Assembly (NCBI GenBank): GCA_002633005.1
Contig: NMRA01000003.1
Coordinates: 2,164,727 to 2,228,726 of the forward strand
From: Phoronis australis
Lineage: Eukaryota; Phoronida; Phoronidae
DNA length: 64,000 bases
Reading direction: 5' to 3'
Shown piece by piece: positions 11,957-24,994 of the stretch. How positions within the stretch are numbered: position 1 is the first letter of the stretch; every line of letters starts with the position of its first letter. The position numbers were made by a program, and so were the translations under genes. The notes under the pieces are model-generated. The model was given only the letters and a program-made list of their open reading frames with translations, did not search any database and was not told the DNA's origin.

Positions 11957-14221
11957 CCGCCGTGTATTAGTTACTTTCATCGACGTCTATAGTTTTGTAT
12001 GAATCAAGTTTCACTCAAACGGTACACGAAATTTTTTGGTCACCAGTTTTACGAGAAAAAACCCACATAGGCGCATGTGGAGCTGTAGGCTAGCTTCGCG
12101 GCAGGCTACGGGCCTTTTAAAATACGCCCAAATCATACGGCATAAGCATACAGAAATTGAATGGGAATAGCACTGACGCGAGTGAGTGTACAAAATTGCA
12201 GAAAATACTCCAGCATAGAAGCATTTTCTCTTTTCAGCCGGTCAGTGTAAATGCACATGTCCCGCGGGAAACAACTAGTGACAACACGACCCCTTCGTTC
12301 ACCTAAACAGAGGACGCCACTAGGATTTGGATTAGTGTAAAACTGCAACCGGAACAGACGCCGGATTATCTTGTGCGCACACCGTCCAACTACAGGAACT
12401 GGAGAACAAGAGGAACACAACTTTGAAGCAATGTTGTGGCTGAACATTGAGCGCTGCTTGTAGTGAAAACCAGTAATAAGACTTAAGAGCCGTTTTAAGT
12501 GATATGGGCCCGTTTGAGCGGCCTGCACACGTTTGGTGCAACGCCTGTGTGTCAGACCGCCTGCAATAATTTTTTTTATAGCATTAGTAATCTCTGCACG
12601 CGCCCAACGCTTCATGCAGAGAGAAAAATAAACTCCGAGAATAAATATCGGTTTTTGTAGGCATGTAACGCTTTTTCTATCAGAGCTAAGTCAGTTCTAA
12701 AGAGAGAGCATGTGGACAATCCCTCTGATTTAAAATTGAAACTTGTAAGTGAAGCGTTTTTGCTTTAGAACAGCTCAATTTCAGTGCCGTCACCGTGCGT
12801 TTCATACCGCGGAGCAGTATAGTCGTTAGAATTCCAGGCATTCCAGTGTATATGTAATGTTACCAATTTTAAACCAAACAAAGGATAAACACACAACGCT
12901 GCTTTCACGATGGGAAAATACGCCAGTAAAGAAAGTTGTTTTTGCCGCCAGAAATCTTTTAGAGCAGCTGTAAGTGTGTGTGTACTATTACAGGATAAAG
13001 ATCTAATTTTGTAGACATCTAAGGCTGACAAGGTTTCTTAGTTGTGAGATTTTTATTAAATGTTACGAGTTGAGCTCTTGACACCAAGAACAAAGTGAAT
13101 TGTATATAAACAGTAATCAAGCTTTGCAACAGCATATTCACAGCATGTTTGCAGGTTCAAAGCAATAGGGTAAAGATCATTAGCAAGTGGACAGACCACT
13201 AACTCACAAAGTTGGTTAAACATTGGCCAAATCAGCAGAACAAGAGCCAGTGTTACTTGAGTCACATTGTCTCCATTTATAATGTAACACCACAATCAAA
13301 TTTGGGGGAGTTCAAATTCAGCATTAGGGCAACGTTGTACAATATCCACATATATATATTACCACCACAAAGATACACAAGCAAGTGCGGTTTCAGGCGA
13401 AGTGTTACAGAGCAACTGCATCAGGTCTGGTGGCAAAATGACCTTTGAACCTTTGCCACGTGTATCTACATGTAGGCTGGGTGGAGCAGGCCAGTCTTTT
13501 TTTCTCGTTTTCATTGCACTCACTACTTCCAAAAATTTCCTACTCTATAAGCAAAAAGAGGTCTAAATTTTAAACCCAGCCTCTTTCATACAGACAAAGT
13601 TAATTACACAGGAAGACCTGATTTTAAAGTAGTGGTGCTGATGAACCAAAACAAGGCAAGAACACATCAAAACCAATGATCTATCCCTTTATCTAATGAA
13701 TGATCAATAGTAATTACTAGACAAGTTTTGAAAAATCCAAATTTACTTTGAAAAAAAAACAAGAAATTCAGGAACTGAAATTATCAGAGTTAAATTAATT
13801 TTAAATGCCAAATATGTGTAATGTTATTTTAGAAAACGTTTTTATTATAAAAATATCAATGAACTTAATCTGGGAGCAATATTGGTCCTAGCCTTAATTA
13901 AGATAAAGCAAAACAAAACAAAATTAATAAAATATAAATTCATGGGAAACAAACGTTGAATACAAAGGCTACAGTGAACGGCACCTCTGGTAAGCAAAAA
14001 TAAATAGATTACACAACAGTGATCTTATTCAACAATATTTACCATTAAAGTAACTGACCACATGTTCTGTATTTGGGTGACTATAAGCATAACAACAAAA
14101 TATCTACAGAGAAGACAAATGTTTACTATCACCTGTATAATATTGAATGAAATGTAAATTGTCAATGCCCACTAGTGCATATTCATGTACCTGTCAGTGT
14201 ACATACCCTAAACATGTAAGA
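11957..14221. other. Gene-poor stretch after the gap
   Basis: No exon with convincing splice borders was recognised. It may hold further exons or the 3' UTR of the CBM2-like gene. A segment near 12440-12600 containing GCACACGTTTGGTGCA and CAGACCGCCTGCAATAATTT resembles one near 54420-54530 (GCACACGTCTGGTGCA, CAGACCGTCTGAAATATTT), so it is part of a dispersed repeat. A 160-codon minus-strand open frame spans that repeat and is not taken as a gene. Confidence 0.5.
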
Positions 14222-17200
14222 CTATGACCTAGGAGTTGTTGCAGGGATGTTTAACTGATGTGGAAACGATATGTTGGAAGGGAATACCCATGTGGTCGAG
14301 TGGATGGGACGGGGAGTGGTTAAAGGTGGGACCACTTTAGGCGAGTGGAATGCATAGATGTCAGTAGTTATGCATTGAAAGATAATCACAGCACAGACGG
14401 TGTAGACAAACCAGTACTTGTCTGGACTCTGGAACAGAAAGAGGAGAATCAAGTTTAAAGAAATAGTCGTGGCCTTAACATAGACAATTCAAGGACGGAA
14501 TCTCCATTTGACACTCTACTGCAGACATGCTACTTTGGATAAACTGGTCTTCAAATTTTATTTGCCAAGGCAATATTGCTCAAACACTTTCTGAGAGACT
14601 GAGACACCCAGTTTATAAGTTATGAAGGAAAAATTGTCAATTTTTGTGCAGTTGTTTCACAATTCATCAAATTTGTTAAATGCACGACACTTTTCATTGT
14701 TCATAGTCTTTATTCTGTTGCGTTCATACTTTCGGAACAAAACTCTACTCTCAACTGAACATAGATACAGTAACTGACCTAGCGACATAATTAAAAGACA
14801 CACGATATTTCAAAACATACTTGTTTCATTCTCAAGTGAAGATAAAATGATGCAGTAATGCCACCACAGAGTATAAGCTGACGACACACACAGTGAACAA
14901 TGAAAAGTGTCGTGCATTTAACAAATTCTGTATATAAACAGAAAACTTGCTCCTGAAGTACAGTCAATTCATCAAATATCTAAGTTTGCAATTGTCCATC
15001 TTCAACCCGTAAAAAATTTTCTTAGAACTTGATGAAGTTAAAATCATACAGTCTTTTGTAATCATACGACCCCCAGTTTTAATTTTTGAACCTAAACTGC
15101 AGGCGATTTTGGATTTTTAATATATATTCTCACTGTTGACACATGAAGAACAATGTGACCTTAAATGTTTTAATATTTACAACAGATATCACCAATTCAA
15201 TAATATTAGTATCAAGTCTTGTTTTTGATGACATTTAATATCTGCTGTTCGAAAGAAATTCAGAAAAATGAGATAAGATTCTCTTGACCAGAGACCATAA
15301 AATAAGTGGGCAGAATTTCATGCAAATGGACCCTCACACTAAAGTGAAACCGACATTCAAACCACCTTAAAGTGCTGAAAATCTAAAGGTCTGAAAACGG
15401 ACAATAAAGGTTTGCTACACAATTGAAATCAAATGATTTCCTCCAGAACAACTCGTGTATCTGGGAAACAAATGAAGCCCTTGAAGAAATACAACGGGTA
15501 AGATTGAAAAACAAAGATTGTTTTTTACAACAGATGGACATTACACATTTCAAAGAAATTTCCACAAAGGTTGACAGTTACCATGAAATTGTTATCTGTT
15601 CTCCAATGATGTTCAAAAGCTTTGATTCTATGCTTGATTTATGCATGTAATCAAGTAATCAACCATTTGAAGTTAGATGGGTATCACAGACAATTTTAAT
15701 GAAACATGGCCAAAATAACAAGGACAAAGCTTCAACCCTTTTAACACATGTTACATTCACAATGATAGTCTCCCGGGGGGTTACTACCATACTCACCAAA
15801 TCGCCACTTCTGTACCACCAGGCCTGAAATGCATAACAAATATTAGCCGCACAGTAAATAATGACATATGAACATGGCAGGAAAGTTTACTCAATAAATA
15901 TTTTTAACAGGTAGCAGCTGTTGTATTTTTTATTCAATTTTCCACTGATGCACCTAAGGCCCATCTGTCTAGTTGATACTTTTTGACATTCAGGTATGGT
16001 AAAGCATTACACTGGTAGTGGCCGTACCAGCTACAATTGTGGCATTATTCATTTTCCAGCGACACAGCCAAGTTCTCAGTAACAAGCTTGGCGATTCAGT
16101 TTTGGAGGTGATCGCATGCAGTTTTACATGATGAGTTTAGGTTTTCTCAATTGTGGTTCGTAAGTACTTACAATGACAATGCCAACAAAACCGCTAACTG
16201 AAACATAAAGAAAAACAAATGAATATTTACTCAGATACAATTAAAAGATGCAAACAGCAGTATCATTAACACATCTTTAAAAGGTAATGAGAATACTTAA
16301 GAGATTTATTAAAATAGTGAGTTAGCAATGTCAATTTTGCACAAAAATACCATGAAAAGTGTAAATTTGATTGATTGCTTTTGTGACTAATTGATATCTC
16401 TAGACTGATATTGTGCTTATGCTTCATCACTACAGACCCGGGGTTGGAGAACAAGGTAGTTTTAATTCAAATTAAACAAAGTTTTTGTATGTTATACATT
16501 GAAACAAATCCTAGCCTTTAACCTGGGAACAAAAAAATCCCCAAAATCGCTCAGCCTTGTAACATCTAACCATAAAAAAGTATTAAACAATGCCAATCAA
16601 ATGCCACTGACCCCAAAGTGTTTCTGAAAAAAATCAAAAACTTAGTAAAACATTTAAAACCATGGCTAATTTCAATTCAATACAATTAAAAAGCAATCAA
16701 AAATGGAAAAGCAAGGATTCAACAACTTAATAAAAAGGGTTTCCATGCAGCTTGCCAAAAATCTGTAAAGCAGTCATTTGAAAACTTTAACTAATATATG
16801 TAAGATTTGAAAATCATTTTTTTAAATAACAGATTACTTAATTGAAAAATGTTGATTTTGTGGTGAGTTTTTGTTCCTATGGTGTTAAATAATAGTGTGA
16901 CATAAATTTCAAAACAACAAACTGAACATTGCGTAAGCCCAAATGTAGACAATAGGTGTCACTTAACTCAAACAGTAACTTTGAATTTCTAAGGGAAGAA
17001 ACTGCTCGCCTTCCATTATTCAAATCAATTAAATTTATTTAACAACCCCACCAGCATAACATAACAGCCATTTAATGAAACGCAGTGGGGTACGTAATTT
17101 TGAAATTGAAATTAGAGCACTTTTGAGATGGTCAATTTACACACTAACGTGATGTTATTGAACAATTTTTATCATTTCATAGATAACATGATGGTCATCA

Positions 17201-20096
17201 ACATAATACATAAGTAAAAAAAATAATACTATAAATTTTTGTGTAGAAGTCAAACCGCTAAAATCTGAGGTACTTGAAATTGATAATAAATGTTTTCTTA
17301 TGCAAATGCAAGAAAATCAGTAGACCAGGAATTAAAACCATTAAAACATAAAACTGACATAGTGCAACAAAAAAATCCATTTTCAAAAGCATTTCAACCA
17401 ATAATTTAATAAGTGGTACATGGCTTTTTTATAACCCATGTAATTTCCACAGAGCCTATATTTAGGCACCTGTAATCAAAAAACTAAGTCGTTAAGCAAT
17501 GCATTTATTGAAGATTTGTAGTAGGAAAAGACCAAAATACAAAATATTAACAATAACATATGAGTTAAGTGTTGAACTCCCTTAAAATGCAAGTTTATGA
17601 ATCTGAAAACTAGTTCTCAATTAATCGTTATAATGAAAGAAAGAAGGGACGGATAGGAAAAACAAATACCGATAGCTCTTCAAAGATCAGTGCTATATAC
17701 TTACTCACTACATTTGTTGTTAGAAGATACAAATTGTGATTTTCAGCACCTTTAACCAATGTGAAAATAAATGCCAACTGAAACGAAATCAAAAGTATCC
17801 ATTACCAGAATTACATGTTACGTCAGTGGATGAACAGTGAGTGGGCATCCAGTGAAGTGTGTACAACAATCTATTGCATACCCCGGTCATCACAGGTGTG
17901 ATTCTATGGTCACTGCACATGGTCACGTAATAGGGGCAGTTGACAAGTGTACAATTGTAATAAATTAAAACACATAACACTTATCAAAGTTTTCAGTAAT
18001 TATTAAGTAAATGCTACAACACGTGGAAATCATCTCCATATAACTTTGTTGAGCATTTTTTCTTTGACTCAAGCTGTTCAGAAACGATAAAATTAAATTT
18101 CCTTTGTCTGCTATACTGCGTGTTCCTTAATTGTTGACTCAGGTACCACATACTCTCAGGTAGCAACCAAATGCTACTGACCTGAGAGTGTGCCATTGTC
18201 CAATACAAATGCTGTTTTGATGGTACTTGGATTATCCAGTTTTCATGAAAACCTCAACTCTCTAACTTACTTACCAAACTCATTGCAAATGCAAGTATGC
18301 CACCAACTCGACCGATTAGAATCTAGAAAATAGAAAATAGACATGCTGATTTTGAAATCCTAAACTTTTTTTACATCGGTGAAGACATAAGTGAGATGTT
18401 TTTCACTATTGACAACAAACCCATCTCACTCTAGACGGCAACCGTAAACAAGAGGTAGACTAGAATCACATTGCAGTCTCCAAAAACCTACGGCCACTGT
18501 TGGTGAGTTACATTATTCTTATTTCTCCACATACTAGTATTTAGATTGGAAAATTGCCCAAACAGGGATAACGCCATACCACTTGCCACTTGACTGCTCT
18601 TCACCGAATAATTAGTCTTGGAAACTCTTCAGAAGCATGCCACATAAAAGCTGATGTGGATTCCGCCACATTTAAAATTAGACCTGAGAATGCATGAATT
18701 TACAACTGTACAGCGTTTGTTCATTGCTGTGCTTTCAAGCTGGTTTTTAAATTGGTGCTTATAACCAAATGTTCGTCTTAATATATCGAAAGAATGCACA
18801 CATGCAGTGAAGGTGGACAATAAGGGGAAAATCGTATCCAACTTTTAGCATAGGCAATGACCATCGCCTCTGTTGGCCCGAACCAGAGGCGATGCAGAGG
18901 CTATAGGCGCTCTGTACGCCGGAAGCTTTTCGGCGAATTATGCCTCGCACCGACTAAACCACCAAAGTCACGTTGTTATAAATACCTTTTGCGCATAGAG
19001 GAACACCTTAGGAGGTTGTCGATGTGTTTAATTCCTTCCAACTAGAACAAATACTCCCGTTATGAAACTTTTTCTTCGAGCAGTCCCTATTTCAGTTCCC
19101 AAAATCGTGAAATCAAAATTTTCATTTTTTTTTAACCAGGCCGAAGGTCAGAAGTTGCGATCCTACCGGCGAACTTTGAAAGCTGAAGTTCCCGCCGTTT
19201 GCGTACATGTACGTGCTGCCAGGAACCAGCCGTGCATTTGCCGTGTTGTTAAACATTAAAATGTCAAATATGTGCACAAAGACTATTAAATGTCATATCA
19301 ACAGCATTTATTTTTATCAAATACAAACAATAATTCATTGAAATACAAACAGTTTCAAGTAACGCCAATTAAAAACAAGTATAAGTGGTGGCATTTTGGA
19401 AACGAACATTTGACTGACAAGACCGCAATGGCTCACCTTTGGCCTATTTAAAAACTGAAGTGATGAAGTCACATCACCCAGCGAGCGCGGTAAAAATTGG
19501 AGCGTGCGCAGTACAAAAATTTTGATTTCATGATTTTGGGAACTGAAATAGGGACTGCTCGGAAAAAAAGTTTGATAACGGGAGTATTTGTTCGATTTGG
19601 AAGGAATTAAACACATCGACAACCTCCTATTAAAGGTGTTCCTCTATGCGCAAAAGGTATTTATAACAACGTGACTTTGATGGTTTAGTCGGTGCGAGGC
19701 ATAATTCGCCGAAAAGCTTCCAGCGTACAGAGCGCCTATAGCCTCTGCATCGCCTCTGGTTCGGGCCAACAGAGGCGATGGTCATTGCCTACTTTCAGCA
19801 TTGCTTTGCTACTTGGAAGGCCACTCAGTAGACTCAGTCAGTACAGGCCAAGTTTCTGTTTCCAAGCCTATAATCACACCAACTAACAGTTCGAGATCAA
19901 TTTCGCAACAGTAAGCAGCATGGTTTAAATTTGTTTTTGACAGAGAACCACGGTAGGCCTATAGTGCAACTTTAAATTATTGACTTACAAGCTTCGGTGA
20001 TACTTCGTGATAAATAGCATTTGTGTCGGTAGTGGTGACCTTCGATTCAAAGGGACTTTCTGTAGTTTGGTAACTCGGTTTTGGTACAGAAGCCAT
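14222..20096 (-). CDS. TMEM243: TMEM243-like membrane protein, gene A
   Basis: Six exons give 162 residues: 20096-19989, 18322-18275 (48 nt), 17777-17705 (73 nt), 16197-16172 (26 nt), 15823-15797 (27 nt) and 14428-14222. Phases are 0,0,1,0,0 and every junction has GT/AG borders. Hydrophobic segments follow a polar N-terminus of about 36 residues. The run FVGIVIAWWYRSGDLSPDK followed by a further membrane segment and TDIYAFH matches human TMEM243 (YWYRQGDLEPK, then LYFHD). The family is a small multi-pass membrane protein of unknown function. A Pro/Thr-rich tail of about 35 residues after the last membrane segment is longer than in human. Two successive microexons (26 and 27 nt) are notable. 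Its start lies 357 bp from the divergent start of gene B. The symbol reflects family membership. Confidence 0.82.
14671..14927. mobile_element. Small foldback element with 33-bp terminal inverted repeats
   Basis: Positions 14671-14703 (ATTTGTTAAATGCACGACAC, then TTTTCATTGTTCA) and 14895-14927 are exact reverse complements of each other. The roughly 190-bp interior has no open frame. This is the structure of a non-autonomous DNA transposon. It lies just past the 3' end of the spliced TMEM243-like coding sequence, within its last intron. Confidence 0.75.
18852..19790. mobile_element. Large foldback transposon, 939 bp, with target-site duplication
   Basis: The left arm (about 18852-19070) and right arm (about 19560-19790) are reverse complements, starting AGGCAATGACCATCGCCTCT and ending with AGAGGCGATGGTCATTGCCT. 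The element is flanked by ACTTTTAGCAT at 18841-18851 and ACTTTCAGCAT at 19791-19801, an 11-bp target-site duplication with one mismatch. Open frames within the arms mirror each other and do not encode a transposase. Related copies lie at about 20690-21240 and, as a fragment, at 40096-40281. It sits in intron 1 of TMEM243-like gene A. Confidence 0.85.
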
Positions 20097-20453
20097 GTCT
20101 TGTCTGTAGTTGTAGAATCCCCGCTGTTATTCCACACAATTGTCCTCGAAGTCAAAAGAAACCCGCAGTAGTTTAATGTTTAAGATGACTTATCCGACCA
20201 CTCCAGAGAGTTCACTTGTTTACAAAATCACATGATTTGTTAGTTTGCGACCTCTGTTGGCGAAATGTTTGGATGATTTTTAACGTATAAATATATAAGG
20301 ATGCGTTTTTTACGCAAATTATTTGTGTATAGCATTTTCTATTATTTATTGGTTCATTCTGCACGCGGCTTCAGTTTTCACAACATTCCCAAAAATCTGA
20401 GATTATTGTGGCCTTGACCTTGATCTCTGCTTCCAGGAACTACCTGCTTGAGA
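20097..20453. promoter_or_regulatory. Putative bidirectional promoter of the TMEM243-like pair
   Basis: The 357 bp between the two divergent start codons must contain both 5' UTRs and the promoter region of both genes. An AT-rich TATA-like run (GTATAAATATATAAGG, about 20284-20300) is present. No CpG-island-like enrichment is evident. The promoter role is inferred from arrangement only. Confidence 0.5.
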
Positions 20454-23400
20454 ATGGCAGACGACGCTAGTAAGGGACTGTTACCTTCAAGTTCAAAACA
20501 GCAACAACATGCTGTCTTTCACGACAGTTCACAGAGCTCCACATACGTAAGTTAAAATTGAACCAGTCATTGGTTTAATGGGCTCTTGATGCCAAAAACC
20601 CAGAAATGAACAGTGAGCAGTGACAGCTCTTCACTCTAGTGGAGTCTAGTGCCAGTGAGTGAGTGAGGCAATCACTGCATGTGAGTGACCACCGTCCTAC
20701 TCAGGCACGTAGGACGGTGGAGCTCCTAAAGGCGCTTCATACGCCGGGAGCTTTTCGTTGAATTATGCCTTACACTGACTAAAATATCAAAGTCACATTA
20801 ATTGTTACCAAAGGGACACCCCCAGGCCCAGGACGTGGTTGATGTATTTAATTCCTTCCAACTCAAATGAATACTCCTGTCATCAAACTTTTTCATTGAG
20901 TAGTCCCTCGTTCAGTTCCCAAAATTGGTAACTCACCATTTTTAACACTGCGCGCGCCTGAGGTAGTATGATGTAATATCCCCTGGCACACGCAGTTGTT
21001 AAAAATGCATGGTGAGTTACCGAATGACTGCTCGAAGGTAAAGTCTGATAACGGGAGTATTTGTTCTAGTCGAAAGGAATTAATTACATTGAAAGCCCCC
21101 TAAGGTGTCCCTCTGTGTGCAAAAGGTATTTGTAACAACGTTATCATTGATGTTTTACTCAGTGCAAGGCATATAATTTGCCGAAAATCTTCTGGCGTAC
21201 GAAGCGCCTATAGGAGCTTCACAGTTTCTACTGCGGAGCCAGTAGTGTGAGCTGCCTGTGAGTTAGGCTATTACATCGCCCTGAATGCCGCAGGCATACA
21301 GGAGCAGTAGTACATCTCCACAAAAAGTTAGGCATTTCAAAATACAACAGATGAAATCAAGTGAACCATACGTATAAGAACATGGAGTTATAACTAACTC
21401 ACACCATGACTCTGGATACAATTTAGTCAGCATAACTTGAACATAACCATGAAAATCTGTTGTGGTTTGCTCGAGTTTCTCTTACCGAGTGCCATTTTGA
21501 GGAAGTTATGTGAAATCACGCATGTTGACAAATAAAGTCCTAGGGACACAGATCTTACAAATTTCACCTCGTATCTCCCAATATGCTATTTTGCAAGTGG
21601 CATGAGCTTTGCTCAGTTTCGCGCACGCCTGAGGGTAAGACGTCATGCCACTTGCCGCGAGCAGTGTTCTGGAGGGCCTATGACATAACGCGCAATGTTT
21701 GTGATAGAATCTCAGGGGTTACAGGAATTATAAACTTGACACACTTTTATCAGCGATTTCAATATTTTATTACCCATTTGGGTTGTAGGGGCAATAAACA
21801 TGGTAATTATGCTTGGTGTGGCAATTTAACGCAATCAGGTAATGTGTATAGGCATGAAATAGCATGTTACCGGCCAAACAAAGGTTTGTGGTTTTCTCAG
21901 GAATTTCCATCGACCCGAAAATGAGGAGAATGTTTTTCAGGTCGGTCTATATCACAACCAAGAGGCGTTATGGGATGACCACTGTCTCTACTGAGGCCAG
22001 TTGGGTTGGTGCCTGTTACCTGAAAAGAATCATTACGTTGACACCCTTATGAGATTGGGCAACTCTGCTGGTTTGTGTACCTCAAAATCAGCTGGAATTC
22101 AGACCAAAGACACCATGCTGTTGTATTGCCTTAGGCTACTGATGATGTCATTCTCGAGATAATCAGACCCATCATAAACACACTGGGGGCAACGATGGTG
22201 TTTTAAATTTTTGAGGGTTTTTAAGTATTTTAAACAGTTTGTGAAAGGTACATGTGATTAGGTTTTTGAATTTTGAAAATCAGACAAGAAATGTGATTTA
22301 AGTTATAAAATGTATCTAAAACATTTGTGTACTGTTGCCATATCGTGTCCCTCACTAATTCTGCTGGGTGTGCAATATAATTGGGCCTAGTGCCAAATCA
22401 ACAAGGCAACAGTATGATTTTGAGGTAAGCCTAATGTCATCCTGCAATTCTGGCTATGACAAGCTTAGTCACTTAACAGCTTAAAGGGTCTTTTTTCAAA
22501 ACTTCTCCCCTTTCAGTGTACGTACAATAAAATGAAACAATGATATATGAATTTTCCAGCTCTATCAGTTCCCTTAATCATTCCTTGCCACACCATACTC
22601 ACAATTTAATGTACTCAACAAGATTTGAGGAGACACTCAACAATGAATTTGCCTTGTCAGCATTTTCTCAATGACAAAAGGTATCCCCGAGAACATGTTT
22701 GCTTCTTCATAAATGACATCTTTATAAATAAATACTGATCTTAGATACTAGCATTAGATACACAGATAATCAAGGAAAGAAACGCCGTCTCAATTTTGCA
22801 CTGGAATCGTGCGCAGAAAAGTAATTGAAAATGAGCTTTGCTTTCTGTGGTAGCCCTTGGTCATGGTGGTCCAAAAACAGGCTCTATCAATAGCTTTTTC
22901 CCAGTAAATTGTGCCCTGTGAACACAATTTGTCTGCTATTTATATTTTAAATTTCGGAGTATTGAGTTAAATATGTGAACATGTTTTCCTCATGCAGTGC
23001 CAATAACAAATTCAATTTATCAACCTATGGCTTAAGGGTTTCAGAGTCGGCACAAGCCGGGATCTATTGGTCATAGGTAATGTATGCAACTGGCATCTTT
23101 ACTACTGCGGCTTCTATGAGTAGAATAGTAAAGTGACATATGACTGTTTTTTTTTGCACTCTGGGATTGGTCCCATAGAGCATGGCATTCATTGCCACAC
23201 AAGTCACCACCTGATGAAGACACTTTGTGTTCAGATATTAATTGCATTTATTTGCGACACACCTACTATCCTTATGAGACAATTCCTATACTCACATTTG
23301 GGGATTTGCTATCCCAGCCCTTAAGCTGCCCTAAGCCAGACTGTGACTAACCCTTCTTAATTGGTTCACAAATTGATGCTCGTGGCTTAGCTGTGACTGA

Positions 23401-24994
23401 AGAAAACCTATTTGCTAATATCTCTTATGATGCATTGAACTNTAAAAATTCAATGACTTTACTATTTAATTTCTAATTTCAAAAACAGTCACTTTGGTCG
23501 TTTACCTTGTTCATTTTTTACTTTGAAACTTGTACACGTAAACTGGCATGTTGGGTCATGACTACAGTTATCTCATGCAGCACATTCACCATAGCCCATG
23601 AATATTGACTACTTCACTTCAATCCGTGATGACGCCATCGAGCCTGTCATGTGCAGAGGAATTCGTTGGATACTCTGGAGTAAACAGTACACGTTTTCTT
23701 GTCCACATGGTGCAACTCCTGTCAGTGTAAGATTTGCCTAATGCTCAGAAATTAATTCATGTTGTGTAACGTGGATCATCAATTTTTGATTAACTGATTG
23801 ATGAAATTCCCCAATAACTTTCTATTTCCAGCGATTCGTGCAAGTTGCCTTTGTATCCATTGTTACTCTTATGGTCTTGGTAAGATTTTTTTCATGTAAT
23901 TAGCACTTTTCTTTTACTTTCTTTTTATAAAATGGTTTAATGTATTCTGTTATCTTGTGTCACCATTTGACCTGGGGTGGAGTTAGAAAATTGGGATACC
24001 TACTCGTTAAAATCTGGGGCTCATTTGTAAGAGGGAGCTTCCACAAAAAAGTTTCTGTTTTATAGGTTCCTGAAACACCACCTTCCTTTACTATTAGACA
24101 GTTGTTTTTGACCAATTAAAACCAGTGAAACAGTACAAGAGATGATATTTTGTCAATAACAAATATGTGTGTTATTAAAGTTTTCATATTAAATTCTGTA
24201 TGTTAATCTAGTTGGAAAGGAACCTTTTGTAGAGTTTTGAACTCCCAAAGGCACTTTTTTACAACAAAATTGGTCATGAAAACGCCGCTCATCGGAGCAG
24301 GTGCTACTCTAGGACACTAACGAGCCGATACTTTATGGGAGTTCCCTTGATTGCTGCAGTTGCAATAATTATAAAATGTGTTCATTTGAAGTTGCAGTTT
24401 TAGTTTAAGGGAGTTTTATTTAATTGTCTTGATTTCAGATATTAAGTTAAAACAGGACTTGTTTATGGCAGACAGATGACTCTTGTGCCTTTCAGATAAC
24501 AATGATTTTGAGTATTGTGCGAGGAGTTCAAGTGTCCAGTGCAATGTACTTCATGATGGGGCTGAGCTTGCTGGGTTTTGTAGCTATAGAAGTTATTTTG
24601 GTGAGTAGCTTGCCTAATTGTTGTAGATAATGTTATCTCTGCCATCAGTTTATGAAGGTAAAGTGGCCGCTGAGTAGATTCAAGAATGAAATTGAATGAG
24701 AAATGCGATGGTACAATCAGAAAAATCCAAACGCGAGTTCGAAGGTTTAGCTATCATTTTAAGAACTACTGTACAAATTCAGGAGCACATCTAACAGTTG
24801 TAGAATTCTTACCCACCTGTCTCATTGTCCTGTCTCGTCATTATGTTACTGGTTACTCTTGCTCTCTTTGTTTCCAGTTACTACTCGTGCGTAAAGATGA
24901 ACTTCCTGAAGGAAAGAGCTGGTTTCTATACTTTGTCGGTGTTTGTATTCTACTAGAGGCTATATTTACTGATGTGCTGCTCTATCAGAATTGA
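20454..24994 (+). CDS. TMEM243-like membrane protein, gene B
   Basis: Four exons, all phase 0, give 120 residues: 20454-20546 (31 codons), 23832-23879 (16 codons), 24496-24600 (35 codons) and 24878-24994. The polar N-terminus (MADDASKGLLPSSSKQQQ) is followed by three to four hydrophobic segments with the short polar loop VRKDELPEGKSW, at the place where gene A has WYRSGDLSPDKYW, then a last membrane segment ending in DVLLYQN. Total length is very close to human TMEM243 (118 residues). Exon 2 is 48 nt in both genes and the intron after the second hydrophobic segment is at the same place, so gene A and gene B are inferred to be paralogues. Gene B is the more diverged of the two from human TMEM243. 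The function of the family is not established. Confidence 0.72.
20690..21240. mobile_element. Foldback transposon, second copy
   Basis: Arms related to the element at 18852-19790 are seen as AGCTCCTAAAGGCGCTTCAT...GCTTTTCG...ATTATGCC on the left and their approximate reverse complement on the right (CAAGGCATATAATTTGCCG...GAAGCGCCTATAGGAGCTTC). The centre differs and contains TGGTAACTCACCATTTTTAAC with its own partner near 21000. More diverged than the first copy, so probably older. It lies in intron 1 of TMEM243-like gene B. Target-site duplications were not resolved. Confidence 0.65.
21355..21625. repeat. Dispersed repeat, copy 2
   Basis: Diverged second copy of the repeat at 4490-4790, in the same orientation: GAGTTATAACTAACTCAC, then CATGACTCTGGATAC, a GAGGAAGTTATGTGAAATCA block, and ATGCTATTTTGCAAGTGGCA. 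It directly follows the foldback element in intron 1 of gene B. Confidence 0.55.

Noticed and set aside
11123-11992. 289-codon open frame across the first gap
   Set aside because: Most of it is N; only the part before 11360 is real, and that belongs to the CBM2-like gene in the frame given.
12133-12615. 160-codon minus-strand open frame
   Set aside because: No domain, no splice context, and part of it is a dispersed repeat that recurs near 54.4-54.5 kb.
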